Origin: Reclinomonas americana ATCC 50394
Taxonomy: Eukaryota > Jakobida > Jakobea > Jakobida
Assembly (NCBI GenBank): GCA_048213135.1
Contig: PS015013.1
Location: 16,948-42,418, forward strand
Reading direction: 5' to 3'
Length of the DNA stretch: 25,471 nt
This document shows, one piece after another, positions 9,646-19,712 of this stretch (within the stretch, counting starts at the first letter, position 1; each line of letters begins with the position of its first letter). The notes beneath the pieces were generated by a model that was not told where the DNA came from, ran no database searches, and saw only the letters and a list, made by a program, of their open reading frames with translations. Position numbers and translations under genes: made by a program.

Positions 9646-10992
9646 ATGTCGGGAGGCGGCATCCTGCGGCCTGACGAGCGCAGTGGCAGCGATGCGCAAC
9701 TGGTCTACTCCGAGTCCCCGCGCAAGCCACTCGCCACATCCACCGCCATGGCCTACAGAAAGATATCAGCAGCTCCGATGTCGTCGACACCTTGGTGCCG
9801 CTCACTGCGCATGTGGCTCCTCATGTTGCTGCTCATGGCCGTGGTCGGCGGCATTGTCGCCGTGCTGGTCACACAGCTCTCTGACCGCCGGCGAACCATG
9901 AATGATAACGCAAACAACAACAACAACTACAACAGTAGCTCTTCCATGCGTGTGCTGGTGCGCTCTTGTCTCGCCCTCCCTCCCTCTCTATTCCCGCACT
10001 GGCACTGAGCTTCTTGTGCGTGCTTGTCACAGCCGGGTGGCGTCATTGTTCCCGCCGATTGCATCAACTATTTGGACAGCGGCACTCAGCAGCTGCAGCG
10101 GGCGGCCGATGGCTCACTGGTGGTGGTGAGCAGCAGCAGCAGCAACGGGGGTGCGCCGAGCCCTCCAGCAGCGCTCAAGTCGTGCGCGAGCAGTGCCGAG
10201 TCGCGCTTGCCGGCACCGCCTTCTCCTTCGTCGTCGTCATCGGCGACACAGGTTCGCAGCACGACGGGAGTGGCGACATCGGTCACGCAGTTTGAGCATG
10301 CGTACGTGTGCACGGGAGGCATGGTGAATGGCGACTGGGAGCTGAGCAGCGGCATGTACACGGCCTCCAGTGTGGTCTTGTCGGTGCCGCCGGTGCCGAG
10401 TGCCATGACCAGCAACAGCACGGTGTTCTTGTGGCCGGGACTGGAGCCCGGCGACGCGTCGTATGTGGTGCAGCCGGTGCTGTTTGCCGTCGGCTCTGGC
10501 CAGGTGCATCCGGGTGTGCTGGCCGGCAGCTGGTTCGCCGCCGGCTTCTACGTGTCGCTGGCCACGGGCCAGTTTGTCATTGGCACGCCGCTGCCTGTGT
10601 CGCCTGGCGACCTCCTCGAGTTCAGCACGCAGCTGAGCACCGACGGCACCACGTGGCACATGCGCATGGTGGACTTGTCGGCCGGCACCATCACCACCCT
10701 GTCGCACCCGGCTGTGACCTCGGATCCACCCACCAGCTCGCTCATGTGCCTGGAGACGTGGTTCCTCTCGTCACTGGACAACCTCCCACCCGCCGGCAGC
10801 ATCAGCACCTTCTCCAATCCACAATGGTCGGTCGACTACTCGCCAGTGCCGGTCTCCGCGCTGTCGTTTGTGCCCGACGCCGCTCTCACCGACGTCGATT
10901 CGCTCAGCCCGGGCACGCTGCTCGGCCGCTGGTCATGCTCGCAGTCTACGACGAGCACCAGCAACGGATCGTGTACCTATACCTTTGGATGA
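9646..10992 (+). CDS. Uncharacterised type II (signal-anchor) membrane protein with a large extracytoplasmic domain
   Basis: Two exons, 9646-9957 and 10033-10992, about 423 residues. The donor could also be at 9952. Residues 1-55 form a polar N-terminal tail; about 56-78 is one strong hydrophobic segment (WLLMLLLMAVVGGIVAVLV). The remaining ~340 residues are Ser/Thr/Gly-rich, with an Asn run, a Ser/Ala/Pro linker and N-glycosylation sequons near the end. The outer domain has alternating short hydrophobic and Trp/Gly motifs (VFLWPGLEPGD, VVQPVLFAVG, GSWFAAGFYVS, VSPGDLLEFS, WHMRMVDLSAGT). This pattern suggests a beta-sandwich, perhaps concanavalin-A-like as in secreted lectins, glucanases or G1 peptidases. 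The fold is inference only: no catalytic residues could be assigned and I recognise no family. The start follows CT/AC-rich bases after the gap. The next gene starts 140 bp downstream on the same strand. Confidence 0.75.
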
Positions 10993-11132
10993 CCGCCGAG
11001 AGTGAAAGAGACAATTTTCGTCCTCGTCGGAGCTTGTTGCAATCGTTGAGTTCTTGCGCGCGAACTCGTGTGCAAGTTGTCTGTCTGTCTGTCTTTCTCT
11101 TTCTTTCTTTCCAAAGTGCACAGTGGGGGGGC

Positions 11133-14006
11133 ATGAGCGAGTTCAAGCAGCCGCACGATCGACTGGCCTCCTTCTGGAGTGAGGAGCTTGACTACCACTT
11201 GGGCGCGCTTTTGCGAAGACACGCGTTTGATTTCGCGCGCGTGGCTGTCTCTCTGCAGCGCCTCTTCCGCGGCTACCTCACGCGGGAGCACTTGTCTGGC
11301 GCACGCAGCGACTTTGACGAGCTGCTCATCACAGAGGGCGTGTGTCGCGCGCGATGGGCTTTTCTCGACTACCAGGTAAACTGCTCATCTCATTTCGCAC
11401 ACTTTCTTTCTCACTCACTCACACTCACATGCGTGTGACAGCAATCACGCGCTGGTGGTGACGTGGCGTTCCCAGCTGAGGCTGTGAAGGTGTGGCGTGC
11501 GTTTGAGGGCGGTCGCGCGCAACCAGAGGCGCCTGTCAAGAAGGCAGTGGTCGTTGAGCAGACTGTGACCAGCAGCAAGCCGCCTGCCACAGTCTCTGCT
11601 GCAGTCAAGTCGACCAGTCGAAGCATTCCTGTGACTACTGTGTCTCACGATGACGATGACGATGACGGTGATGATGATGAAGAGGAGGAGGAAGAGCAGC
11701 GAGTGCCGCAGCGAGAGCGACCGGTCAGCAGGAGCAGCAGCAGCATGCACTCGTCGAGTGTGCTGGCGGCCATTGATGCCGACAGCAAGCCGTCTTCGTT
11801 CTCCATCCTGGAGGACTCGTTGTCGGCGCGCTTTGCGCAGATCTATGAGCAGGTGTGGCGATCAATGGAGGAGACGTGTGGTGTTGTGGAGCCCTGATTT
11901 CCGTATGTAATGCGCGTGCACACAGGTTCGCGGCAATCTGCCGTCGGCCAGTGCCACGGGAGATGACAGCGACGACGACGATAGCGATGATGAGGATGTG
12001 GTCACGGTGCATCGCGTGCTGGATCGGCGCACTGCCATGCGCGATGGTCGCAGGTCTTGTCGACATTTGTCTTTTTTTGTTGACCGCTCGTTGTTGTCGT
12101 CCCTCGTCGCTCATGCGGGTGAGTGCACAGCAATGCGTGTGAGCGGTTTGGCGTGTCGGAGGCCTCCTTTGCATCGGGGAACGATCCCGAGTTGGAGCAG
12201 CGGGTGAACGAGGCGTTGTCGCTGCACGACCGCGAAGAGTATGGCTTCAATCCGGCGTCGCTGCGCTTCGACGATCACTTGGCGGCCGCCTCGGCGGCAA
12301 GCGCGGTGGCGGCAGTGGCTGTGCCTGAGAGGGCGACACGCGCGAGCCCAGTTGTGTCGCCGCTTGCGGTGGAGCCGTCTCGCGCGTCTCCGGCTGCCTC
12401 GCCGGTTGCAGCGGGTGCGACAAGAGCGGCGCCACTGTCGCCCGCTCGCTCGGCAGCACCCGCGTCGACGCAGACCATGTCTCCTGTGCTGCGGTCGACA
12501 TCCACACAGTCGGTGGAGTCGGCGCCGGCACCGCCACGTCCCACTGCCACTGCGTCCACTGGCACCGATGCCAGCATGGGTGACGAGGCTGCGTGGGAGC
12601 GTGAATTTTATGCCTCCATTGGTGACGGTATGGACTTTTTTTTGTAGTTCTGCGTTGGTGGCGACCCTGCTGACAGACTTGATGCTTGTCTCTTCTTTCT
12701 CTTGTTTTTGTCGTGTCTGTCAGCGGGTCGCCGCAATGGATCAGCTGCCGCAGCGCCTGCACCCGCCCCAGCGGCAGCAGCAGCAGCACCAGCTCCCACA
12801 CGTGCCGCTGTTGTTGCAGCACCCGCGCCGGCTGCCGCTGCTGGCGCCGGGCTGTTCGATCTGGACTCGGCGCTGGACGACATTGGACTCGATGTGGACG
12901 ACCTGCTGCGCTCGATGGAGAGCAGCACACGTGCTGCGTCCTCGGCGACCACCCTGCGCAGTGCTGCGACTGCCGCCAGTGGCAGCAGTGCTGCACCGGC
13001 GCGACGCACGGCCAGCAGCGGCACCTCCATGTCCTCCTCCTCCTCATCGTCGTCGTCATCCATGACCGTGTCTCGCTCGGCCGGTGTTGGCACGGACCAG
13101 GAGTATCCGGGAACGCGCAACAGTGGCACCTCGTCCACACAACCGGCACGCATTATGTATCCGACTGTGGTATCGGCGTCGTCATCGTCGTATGGTGGCA
13201 GTGCGTCGGGCTCTGGCGGCGGACGGCGTGCGTCGGACAGCACCGGCGATGAAGACGCCACACAAGAGGACTCGGACGACCGGTATGTAGTGGCCAGTCC
13301 CCCGTCCAGGTAAGTCCGCCATTGTCTGCTTGCCTGTTCGCGCCGTCTCACTCCACCAATGGTCGCAGCCGACGACCAGACGCTGATTCGCCGCCACGGC
13401 GTGCGACTGCCGGCAGGTCTGTGCCGTACGACGCAGGCCGGCTACAGAGTCTCATGATGTCATGTTGCGTCGCTCGTCGCTCTTCTGTGCATCCATCGCG
13501 CCTCTGACACGCCACGCCACACAGCTGCGAGTGAACTGTCTGTTGCGCTGTCTGGATCACGCGGTGGAGGCTCTTCCGCATCGTCGGCGGCAGCGGCGTC
13601 GGTGGCGGCTGCACCAGCTGGTCCCTCCGGCTCCGGCGGTGCCAGCGGCAGTGGACGGCCACCACGCGAGGTCACCCACATTCGCCACTTGCCACAGGTC
13701 AGTGAATATCGCCACTCGCCGCGTGCACTTGCGCGCCAGTCACTCACACCAGCTGCTTGCCAGGGCGACGAGGACGACGTTCCGACGGGCCCTGGCGACG
13801 AAATGGCTCACTTCTTGCCCGGAAACTACCAGCCGACTCGCTACATTGGTACGCCCCCTCGCGCACTCGTGATACTGCCCGTTGACCACACTGACACACT
13901 CGGCGTCGCAGACATTCGACAGGATCGCTCCACACGCCCACGCGGGCAAGTCACCCAGTTCTCCGACGGTCCACCATCTGCCGGCGCCCATCGACCCTTC
14001 CGTTGA
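11133..14006 (+). CDS. Uncharacterised protein: split SANT/Myb-like N-terminus, acidic tracts, Ala/Ser-rich low complexity
   Basis: Nine phase-consistent exons: 11133-11375, 11442-11852, 11926-12053, 12131-12627, 12724-13309, 13369-13448, 13525-13697, 13764-13848, 13912-14006; about 765 residues. Residues 14-40 read FWSEELDYHL...DFARVAVSL and residues 71-79 read CRARWAFLD. Together they resemble the first helices and the last CR.RW..L helix of a SANT/Myb repeat with about 30 residues inserted between. The rest is disordered: Asp/Glu runs (11650-11700, 11960-12000), Ala/Pro repeats and Ser runs, with shorter conserved-looking islands (SLSARFAQIYEQ, FGVSEASFASGND, FDLDSALDDIGLDVDDLL, HFLPGNYQPTRYI). 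The acidic Leu-rich FDLDSALDDIGLDVDDLL could be a protein-docking helix. I do not recognise a family. A role in chromatin or cilia would be speculation. Confidence 0.75.
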
Positions 14007-14176
14007 GCTTTTCTTTGCTCCCTCTCTGCACGTTTGTTTGTCTGTGTGTTTTGTTTCCACGGCCCGAGGGAGAGGCAGTGAAAAAGCGTCGACTTGGAGG
14101 GGACGAAATGCACTTGTCCTCGAGTCCTCCTTCTCTGTGTCACGACGGAATCATCATCGGGGGCCGTGTAAAGAGA

Positions 14177-16520
14177 ATGTCGGTCAACGCACCTGCCGAT
14201 GAGCAGTACCTGCAGGTGCCCTCACGCGGAGGCGACGGGCGAGCAAGTCCGCAGCCTTCTCCGCGCAAGAAGGTGGGATTCACGCGCAGCGCACTCAATC
14301 TCAAGAAGGAGCCTGTGGCAGGAGCAGCCGCACAGAGCAGTGGTGCTGGTGGGACGTTTACTCCGCGCTCACACGACAGTGTCGGCAGTTGAGTGTGCTC
14401 TTTGGAGAGAGACAGAGGGGAGGAAGAGAGAGTAAGGTGCTGATTGTGAGATCTTGTGTTGCAGGTTATGATCACACCAAGCCGCCACCGGACAAGGTGA
14501 GCAGCAGCATGTGAGAGCAACAGAGAGAGAGGGACGAAGGAGAGTGACAGAGAGAGAGAGAGGAAGGGTGGCCATGGCATAGATGTGCGTTTGTTTTGTT
14601 GCTCACTCTCTCTCTCTCTCTTGCGCGCGCGCGTAGCACAATGTGGCGTACTGGATCCTGGTGTTGCTCGGCGCAGGGTACGCACGCAAACATGACAGAA
14701 CAGACAGATGTGTGTTTTTCCTCACACAATTCTCTCTCGTTCTCTTTGTGTGCAGACTACTCTTCCCGTGGAACAGCTTCATCTCGGCGCCTGATTACTT
14801 TACGTTGCGTGAATCGCTTGCCTTGCTCTCTATCTCTCTCTCTCTCTCCCTTGCTCACTCACTCGCGATCCACAGGTACTACTATCAGAGCAATATCGAG
14901 TTCCTGTTTGCCATGGTGTACACCGTGCCCAACTTCCTCGGTCTCCTCCTCATGATCTGGATCGGCAATGTTCCGTCCCTCTTCTCTGGCATGTACATGT
15001 GGAGTTGTCTCTTGCGTGCTGATTTCCGATGCTCGGGCACAGCGCTTCAGCTTTGTCGGCAAAGTCTTTGTGTGGTTCACGGTGGCGCTGGTGATTCTGG
15101 TGCTGACGCCTCTGATCCCCTCGTTTGGCATGCCGGAGACTGGCCGCTTGATTTTCGTGCTTGGCCTCGTGTTCATTCAGGGCTTTGGCACGGCCGTGTT
15201 GCAGGCCAGGTTCGTGACGTGTGTTTGTGATTCGTTGGCGATGGGGTTTTAACTGGTGGTGTGTGTGTGCGCAGCATGTTTGGCTTTGCGGCGCTGATGC
15301 CTGCCATCTACTCGCAAGCGCTGATGGGCGGCAATGGCTTTGCCGGCGTCATTGTGTCGGTGTTGCGTCTGATCACCAAGGCCGGCTTGGCGCACAGCTC
15401 CAACGGTGAGGCGCGATTCGTTGATGATCACATGTGTATCAATCGCGTGCACTTATGCTCTCTCCAGCCCTCGAACTGAGCGGCCTGATCTACTTTGTGC
15501 TGTCGGCCTTTATTGTGCTGCTGTGCATCATTGCCTTCTGGATCATGCTCAAGCTGCCGTTCACGCGCTTCTACATTACCCAAAATCCCGTCGATTCGCT
15601 CTATGAGCAGCCGCTGATGCAAGACGAAGCCGAGGCCACGGACTCGGAGGACTCGGAGGAGGCCATTGTTGCGTCTTTGTTGCCTGTTTCCTTTGGCCTC
15701 CGCCCCAACTGATTTCGACGCGCCGACAGCCCCTGAAAGAGGGAGATGCGTTGCGCTTCCACTCGGACACGCCGGCCTCGTACGGTGGCGAGAAGGATCT
15801 GGAGCACTCGGCCAAGGTGACGCACACAGCCAACCTGTGGCACATTATCAGGAAGCGCTGGGTGCCGGCGTTCAGTGTGTTCTACACATTCTTCGTGTCG
15901 CTGGCCGTGTTCCCGGGAATTGCGACAAGCATCACGCCCAATGCATTCGGCGGCTGGTTCAGTGTCATTATTGTGGTGCGACAAGAACTGTAATGATGCG
16001 TATGGTGATGATCTTGCGTCTCACTCCACTCGCGCACGCACAGACGGTGTTCAACGTGTTCGACACGATCGGTCGTCTGTCGCCCGCCTGGTTCAAGCTG
16101 TCCAACGAAAAGTGGCTGCTGGTGCCCGTGCTTGCGCGCAGCATTTTCCTGCCCGCCTTTGTGCTGTGCATCAAGCCGCAGGTGTTTGCGTCGCCATGGT
16201 GGGCGCTCTCCTTCATGGCCCTCATGGCGTTCACGAATGGCCACTTTGGAAGTTGTGTTTCCACAGCCGTTCCCTCATATCCTCATGGCGTTTCTCATCT
16301 TTCGTTCATTCTCGCTCAGGTCTGTCGATGATGTTGGGACCGTCGCATCACTGCCGCACGTTTGAGAAGGAGCTGTGCGGCACAATGATGGTACGCGATT
16401 GGAAAGTGCACGATCGTATCATTTTTGTTACAGAAACTGACTCATTCACAGACGGCGTCGTTGTTGCTGGGCATCACGGTCGGCTCGTTTGGTGGCATGG
16501 GTATTAGTGCAGCAGTTTAG
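14177..16520 (+). CDS. ENT-like: Equilibrative nucleoside transporter (SLC29/ENT family)
   Basis: Facilitative transporter for nucleosides or nucleobases across a membrane (family knowledge). Twelve phase-consistent exons: 14177-14387, 14465-14496, 14637-14677, 14756-14803, 14876-14969, 15043-15209, 15275-15405, 15468-15667, 15730-15975, 16044-16251, 16320-16390, 16452-16520; 505 residues. A cytosolic N-terminus of about 70 polar residues leads to PPPDKHNVAYWILVLLGAG and LLFPWNSFISAPDYF, the ENT TM1 signature (LLPWN.F). Later motifs are FNVFDTIGR (ENT TM8 F.D..GR), FTNGHFGSLSMMLGP (ENT G...S..M..GP) and GSFGGMG at the end. A cytosolic acidic loop (EATDSEDSEE, near 15650) separates the two halves. 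About 10-11 membrane segments are expected. The start was placed at ATG 14177; an in-frame ATG at 14108 is possible. The stop is 93 bp before the TMEM260 start. Confidence 0.93.
14603..14621 (+). repeat. CT microsatellite forming the polypyrimidine tract of an ENT intron
   Basis: A run of CT units upstream of the gcgtag acceptor at 14636. It typifies the CT-rich introns of this window. Confidence 0.8.
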
Positions 16521-16613
16521 ACAATGAAGAACACAGATAATGCGTGTTTTTGATCCGAGGTGAAAGGGGTTTGCCTCGTGAAGTGGCGGGACAGAGAGCT
16601 GCTTTGTTTCGTA

Positions 16614-19243
16614 ATGGCGACGACCGCGATGGCGTCCACAGGAGGAGGAGTAGAGGAGGTGGAGGAGTCGACCAAGCTCTCGTCGTTGTCATCACCAGCA
16701 GCAGCAGCAGCAGCGCACGAGTCGCCCTTGTTCTGCTCACCAACGACAGTGCAACGATGCACTCTTGCCTGTTTTGTCGCCTTCTTTGTGCTCTTTGCAC
16801 GCACCGTGTACCCGTCGATCGGTGGCGGTGACTCGGGCGACATTGTGACTGCAGGTGTGTGTGTGAGAGAGAGAGAGAGGTGACAGTGGGGAAAACAAAA
16901 AGGGAGTTCACATTCGGTTTGCATGCATGCATGCGCAGCGGAGCAAGTCGGCATTGCGCATCCACCGGGATACCCTCTCATTCTCATGCTGGGCAAGCTG
17001 GTGATCGAGCTGATGCGTCCACTCGGCGCACAGCCAGCGTACGCGATGAATCTCATGAATGCAGCGCTCTCGGCGGCCGCCGCTGCAGTGCTCTTCCGAG
17101 CCACATGCCGTGTGACACGTAACTGCGTGCCTGCGGCTGCGCTGGTCACTGGCTTCTTCTATCTGAGTCCGTGGACGTGGGAGTACGCGTCGGGCACGGA
17201 GGTGTTCTCGCTCAACAATCTCTTCACTGGCCTGCTGCTGCTGTTGGCTGTCGAGTACGCCAATGCGTTGAGTGAGCCCGTCGATGCCAAGACCGGCCTG
17301 CGAGGTGTGCATGTGTGTTTGCGCTGGAAGGGCAGTGTCTCGTTGGTTCCTCAATGTTGTCCCCCATCGGCAGAGGGCGCCATTCGGTGGTCGCGGTGGG
17401 GCGTGTTTGTCAGTGCACTGGCGCTGACCAATCAGCACACCATCGTGCTCTTTGTGGTGAGTGTGTGTGTGTCTGCACGGCATTGCTCGGGTGCGTGCCG
17501 ACCAAAGACTTGTTCAGGTGCCACTGGCGCTCTTCGTCATCATCACACTGCGAATGGAGCTCCTGTTCCGTCCCCGTCTGCTGGTCGACTATTTGCTGCT
17601 GGGCTTGCTCGGCATGACGCCATACCTGTACGTGCCGCTCTCCAACATGTACTCGTCGACGCCAGTGTCGTGGGGTGAGTGGAGAAGCGACAGGCGAGTT
17701 GTCTGTGCGTGCGTGCACTCACGACGGAGTGTGCATTGGCAGGTTGCGAGCCGACGCTCGGTGGTTTCCTCGTGCACATTCTGCGTCGCGAGTATGGCAC
17801 GTTTTGGTTGGTGCCCGGCGACGATCCGCTGTCGACGGCCGAGCCCGACGTGCTGCGCACGGTGGGCATGTTCACCTCGCGTCTGCAAGTGATCTCTGGC
17901 GGCACCGGCTCCCTGCTCGTGCTGCTTGGCGTGGTACACGTACTGTACGAGTTGCTGGTGCGCCGACCGCAGGGCCAGTCGGAGGAGCGTCGCGCACACA
18001 ACCGCATGCTGGCCAAGTTCTTCCCTCTGCTCGTCGGCATGCTCGGCTTGTACTTTGTGTTTTTCGGTGCGCGCAACAACGCCAACCCGAACAGCACGGT
18101 GTGGACCGAGGTGGTGTCGCGCTTCTGGCTGCAGCCGCTGCACGCGGTGCTGTTGGTGTGCGGCATGGGCGTTGCGGCCGTGTACGAACGGTTGCTGTCG
18201 CTGGTCGCTGCTGCTGACGACGACGAGGACGATGCCGACAATGTGCGACCAGCTCGCGGCGGTGCCCGGAAGCGTGTGCGCGTCTCTCCGCTCGTCGTCT
18301 TCTCGGCCGTCATGGTGATGATTGTCGCCATTGGCGTGGTGCACGTGGTGCGCGTGTGGCCGCACGTCAACCGCTCGGACCACATTCTCTTTGAGGAGTT
18401 GGGTCGCGTTATTCTGCGCCCGCTGCCGCAAAACGCGGTGCTGCTGGTGTCTACCGACCAGGCCACGCTGGCCGTACGCTACGCGCAGTCGGTGCTCGGA
18501 TTCCGCCCAGATGTGCGCGTCTTGGCGCAGGATCTCATGGGCACGCTATGGTACAAACGAGTCGTGTCGCCACACGTGCCCGACGTGGTGTTCCCCAAGT
18601 TGTTCTGGTGCGTGTCGCTTTTGCAAAGTAGACACCCATCTTCTAATTCAACTTGTGAGCACCACAGGTCGCATGTGGCCTACTTGAATCCGCAACTGGC
18701 GTACACAATGGAGGAGTTCTTGGAGGCCAACCTGCCACTGCACAATGTGTTTGTGTTCCGCGGACGACTGCAGTTGGAGCTTGGTAAGCTTTTTGCAGTG
18801 CGGCAGATGCTTTGTGTTTGTGGCAGTGACTGCAGCTGACGCTGCATTGCGCAGAACCGTGGTGGCACGACCAGCAAAGCATGCTGCTGCCCGTCGGTGT
18901 TGCGCGACAGGTCGTGTACAGATCCGCGCCAGTGGACGTGATCAAGCAGATATACATTGCCGAGGTGTGTCGATAAGTCGTGCTTTCTCATCAACGAATG
19001 ACCACAACGCTGAATCTTGTCTCCCTCCCACAGGATGCCTTCACCTTTGACGACAGCAAGCTCATCTTGCCGGCGAGTGTCACACCGAGTGGCTCATGGG
19101 AGGGCTGGGTGCGACAGAACTTGATTTTCGCTGTGCTCGATTTCACGGACTGGGCCGCAGTGGTGAGTCGCACGACCATATCACGCACACACACACGTCT
19201 ACGTCACTGACACGAGTGACTCGGCGCGCAGAGCGTCACCTCG
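16614..19243 (+). CDS. TMEM260: TMEM260/DUF2723 multi-pass protein, probable ER protein O-mannosyltransferase (C-terminus missing here)
   Basis: Human TMEM260 is an ER GT-C-type O-mannosyltransferase acting on IPT domains of plexins and MET-family receptors (established for human; transfer here is inference). Exons: 16614-16854, 16939-17304, 17374-17456, 17518-17674, 17743-18607, 18668-18783, 18855-18964, 19034-19162, 19232-19243, all phase-consistent; 693 codons to the gap. After an Ala/Ser-rich N-terminus, TM1 leads to GGGDSGDIVTAAEQVGIAHP and PPGYPL, the DUF2723 hallmark with the conserved Asp. Next come WTWEYASGTEVFSLNNLF, TNQHTIVLFV, VSWG, FLVHILRREYGTFWL and RFWLQP, matching TMEM260. 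The C-terminal lumenal part begins around HILFEELGRVILRPLP. The gene runs into the 27-N gap; the remaining ~109 residues appear to lie inverted at 19692-19363. Human TMEM260 has about 700 residues. An acidic loop (DDDEDDADN, ~18225) is specific to this copy. Confidence 0.93.
16920..16935 (+). repeat. GCATGC tandem palindrome in TMEM260 intron 1
   Basis: Tandem GCAT units just before the acceptor at 16938. A similar catgcatgcatg lies in UBC9 intron 4 (about 20413-20425). Both are intronic; no function assigned. Confidence 0.7.
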
Positions 19244-19270
19244 NNNNNNNNNNNNNNNNNNNNNNNNNNN
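19244..19270. other. Assembly gap, 27 N
   Basis: A short N run inside a coding exon of TMEM260, bounding the suspected inverted contig 19271-19692 on the left. Confidence 0.99.
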
Positions 19271-19335
19271 CCGCGCCTGCTGCTGCTGGATCATCATCGT
19301 CGTCGTCCGCCGTAGACCGCACCGCGTCGTCGTAA
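19271..19335 (+). CDS. Orphan Ala/Ser-rich C-terminal tail, probably of UBC9, on an apparently inverted contig
   Basis: An open stretch encodes APAAAGSSSSSSAVDRTASS and ends at TAA 19333-19335. As read it would end TMEM260 in a low-complexity tail. If the contig is flipped it follows the UBC9 last exon, which runs into the gap as TPPAAAATPA, giving a continuous Ala/Pro then Ser tail of matching composition. Confidence rests on the inversion argument and on composition, not on homology. Confidence 0.6.
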
Positions 19336-19362
19336 AAAAACGCACATGATATCGCTATTGGT
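19336..19362. other. 27-bp spacer between convergent stop codons
   Basis: Only 27 A/T-rich bases separate the TAA at 19333-19335 (plus) from the TAA at 19365-19363 (minus). This repeats the 35-bp arrangement at 4583-4617 and suits a convergent gene pair with overlapping 3' UTRs. Confidence 0.7.
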
Positions 19363-19692
19363 TTATTCTGCCATCAGGGCGTCTATGATGCCGAGTCGTG
19401 CTTTCAGCGTCTCCACCACCTCGCGTGTGGTCGGCGATGCGTCCGCGCCGGCTGCCTCCATGTAGGCCGACGAGTACTTGATCGAGCCGTGCGCGTATTC
19501 GATACCGAGTTCTGCCGGCAAGCCCAGCAGCACCACATCGTTGTACAGCTCGAGGTACAGAAGACCGGTGTTGAAGTTGCACAGCTGGATTTTGTTGTTG
19601 AGCTCCACGTCCACCGCCAGCCAGCTCATCAGGCGCTGGAATATGCGAATGACGGCCTTGGTGGCCTCGTGTCGTTCGACACTCCGCGGAAG
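19363..19692 (-). CDS. Orphan C-terminal segment, probably of TMEM260, on an apparently inverted contig
   Basis: About 109 residues open from the gap to TAA (19365-19363), with no intron: HEATKAVIRIFQRLMSWL, then LCNFNTGLLYLELYNDV and a helical end (VETLKARLGIIDALMAE). It is rich in predicted helix with a TPR-like NFNTGLLYLELY. Read as given it would follow UBC9 on the same strand, making a ~290-residue E2 fusion unknown in the family. Flipped, it completes TMEM260, whose exon at 19232 is cut by the gap. I could not recall the TMEM260 C-terminus well enough to confirm it by motif. Confidence 0.6.
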   Translation of the reverse strand, partial: LPRSVERHEATKAVIRIFQRLMSWLAVDVELNNKIQLCNFNTGLLYLELYNDVVLLGLPAELGIEYAHGSIKYSSAYMEAAGADASPTTREVVETLKARLGIIDALMAE

Positions 19693-19712
19693 NNNNNNNN
19701 NNNNNNNNNNNN
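19693..19712. other. Assembly gap, 20 N
   Basis: A 20-N placeholder within the last coding exon of UBC9, bounding the suspected inverted contig on the right. Confidence 0.99.

Noticed and set aside
12247-13351. Long minus-strand open frames across the Ala/Ser-rich exons
   Set aside because: Low-complexity GC-rich coding sequence opens several frames. The plus-strand exons form a continuous, phase-consistent gene.
14003-14176. Upstream extension of the nucleoside transporter start to 14003
   Set aside because: It overlaps the last codons of the preceding gene and encodes a hydrophobic, T-rich, UTR-like sequence. ATG 14177 or 14108 is more likely.
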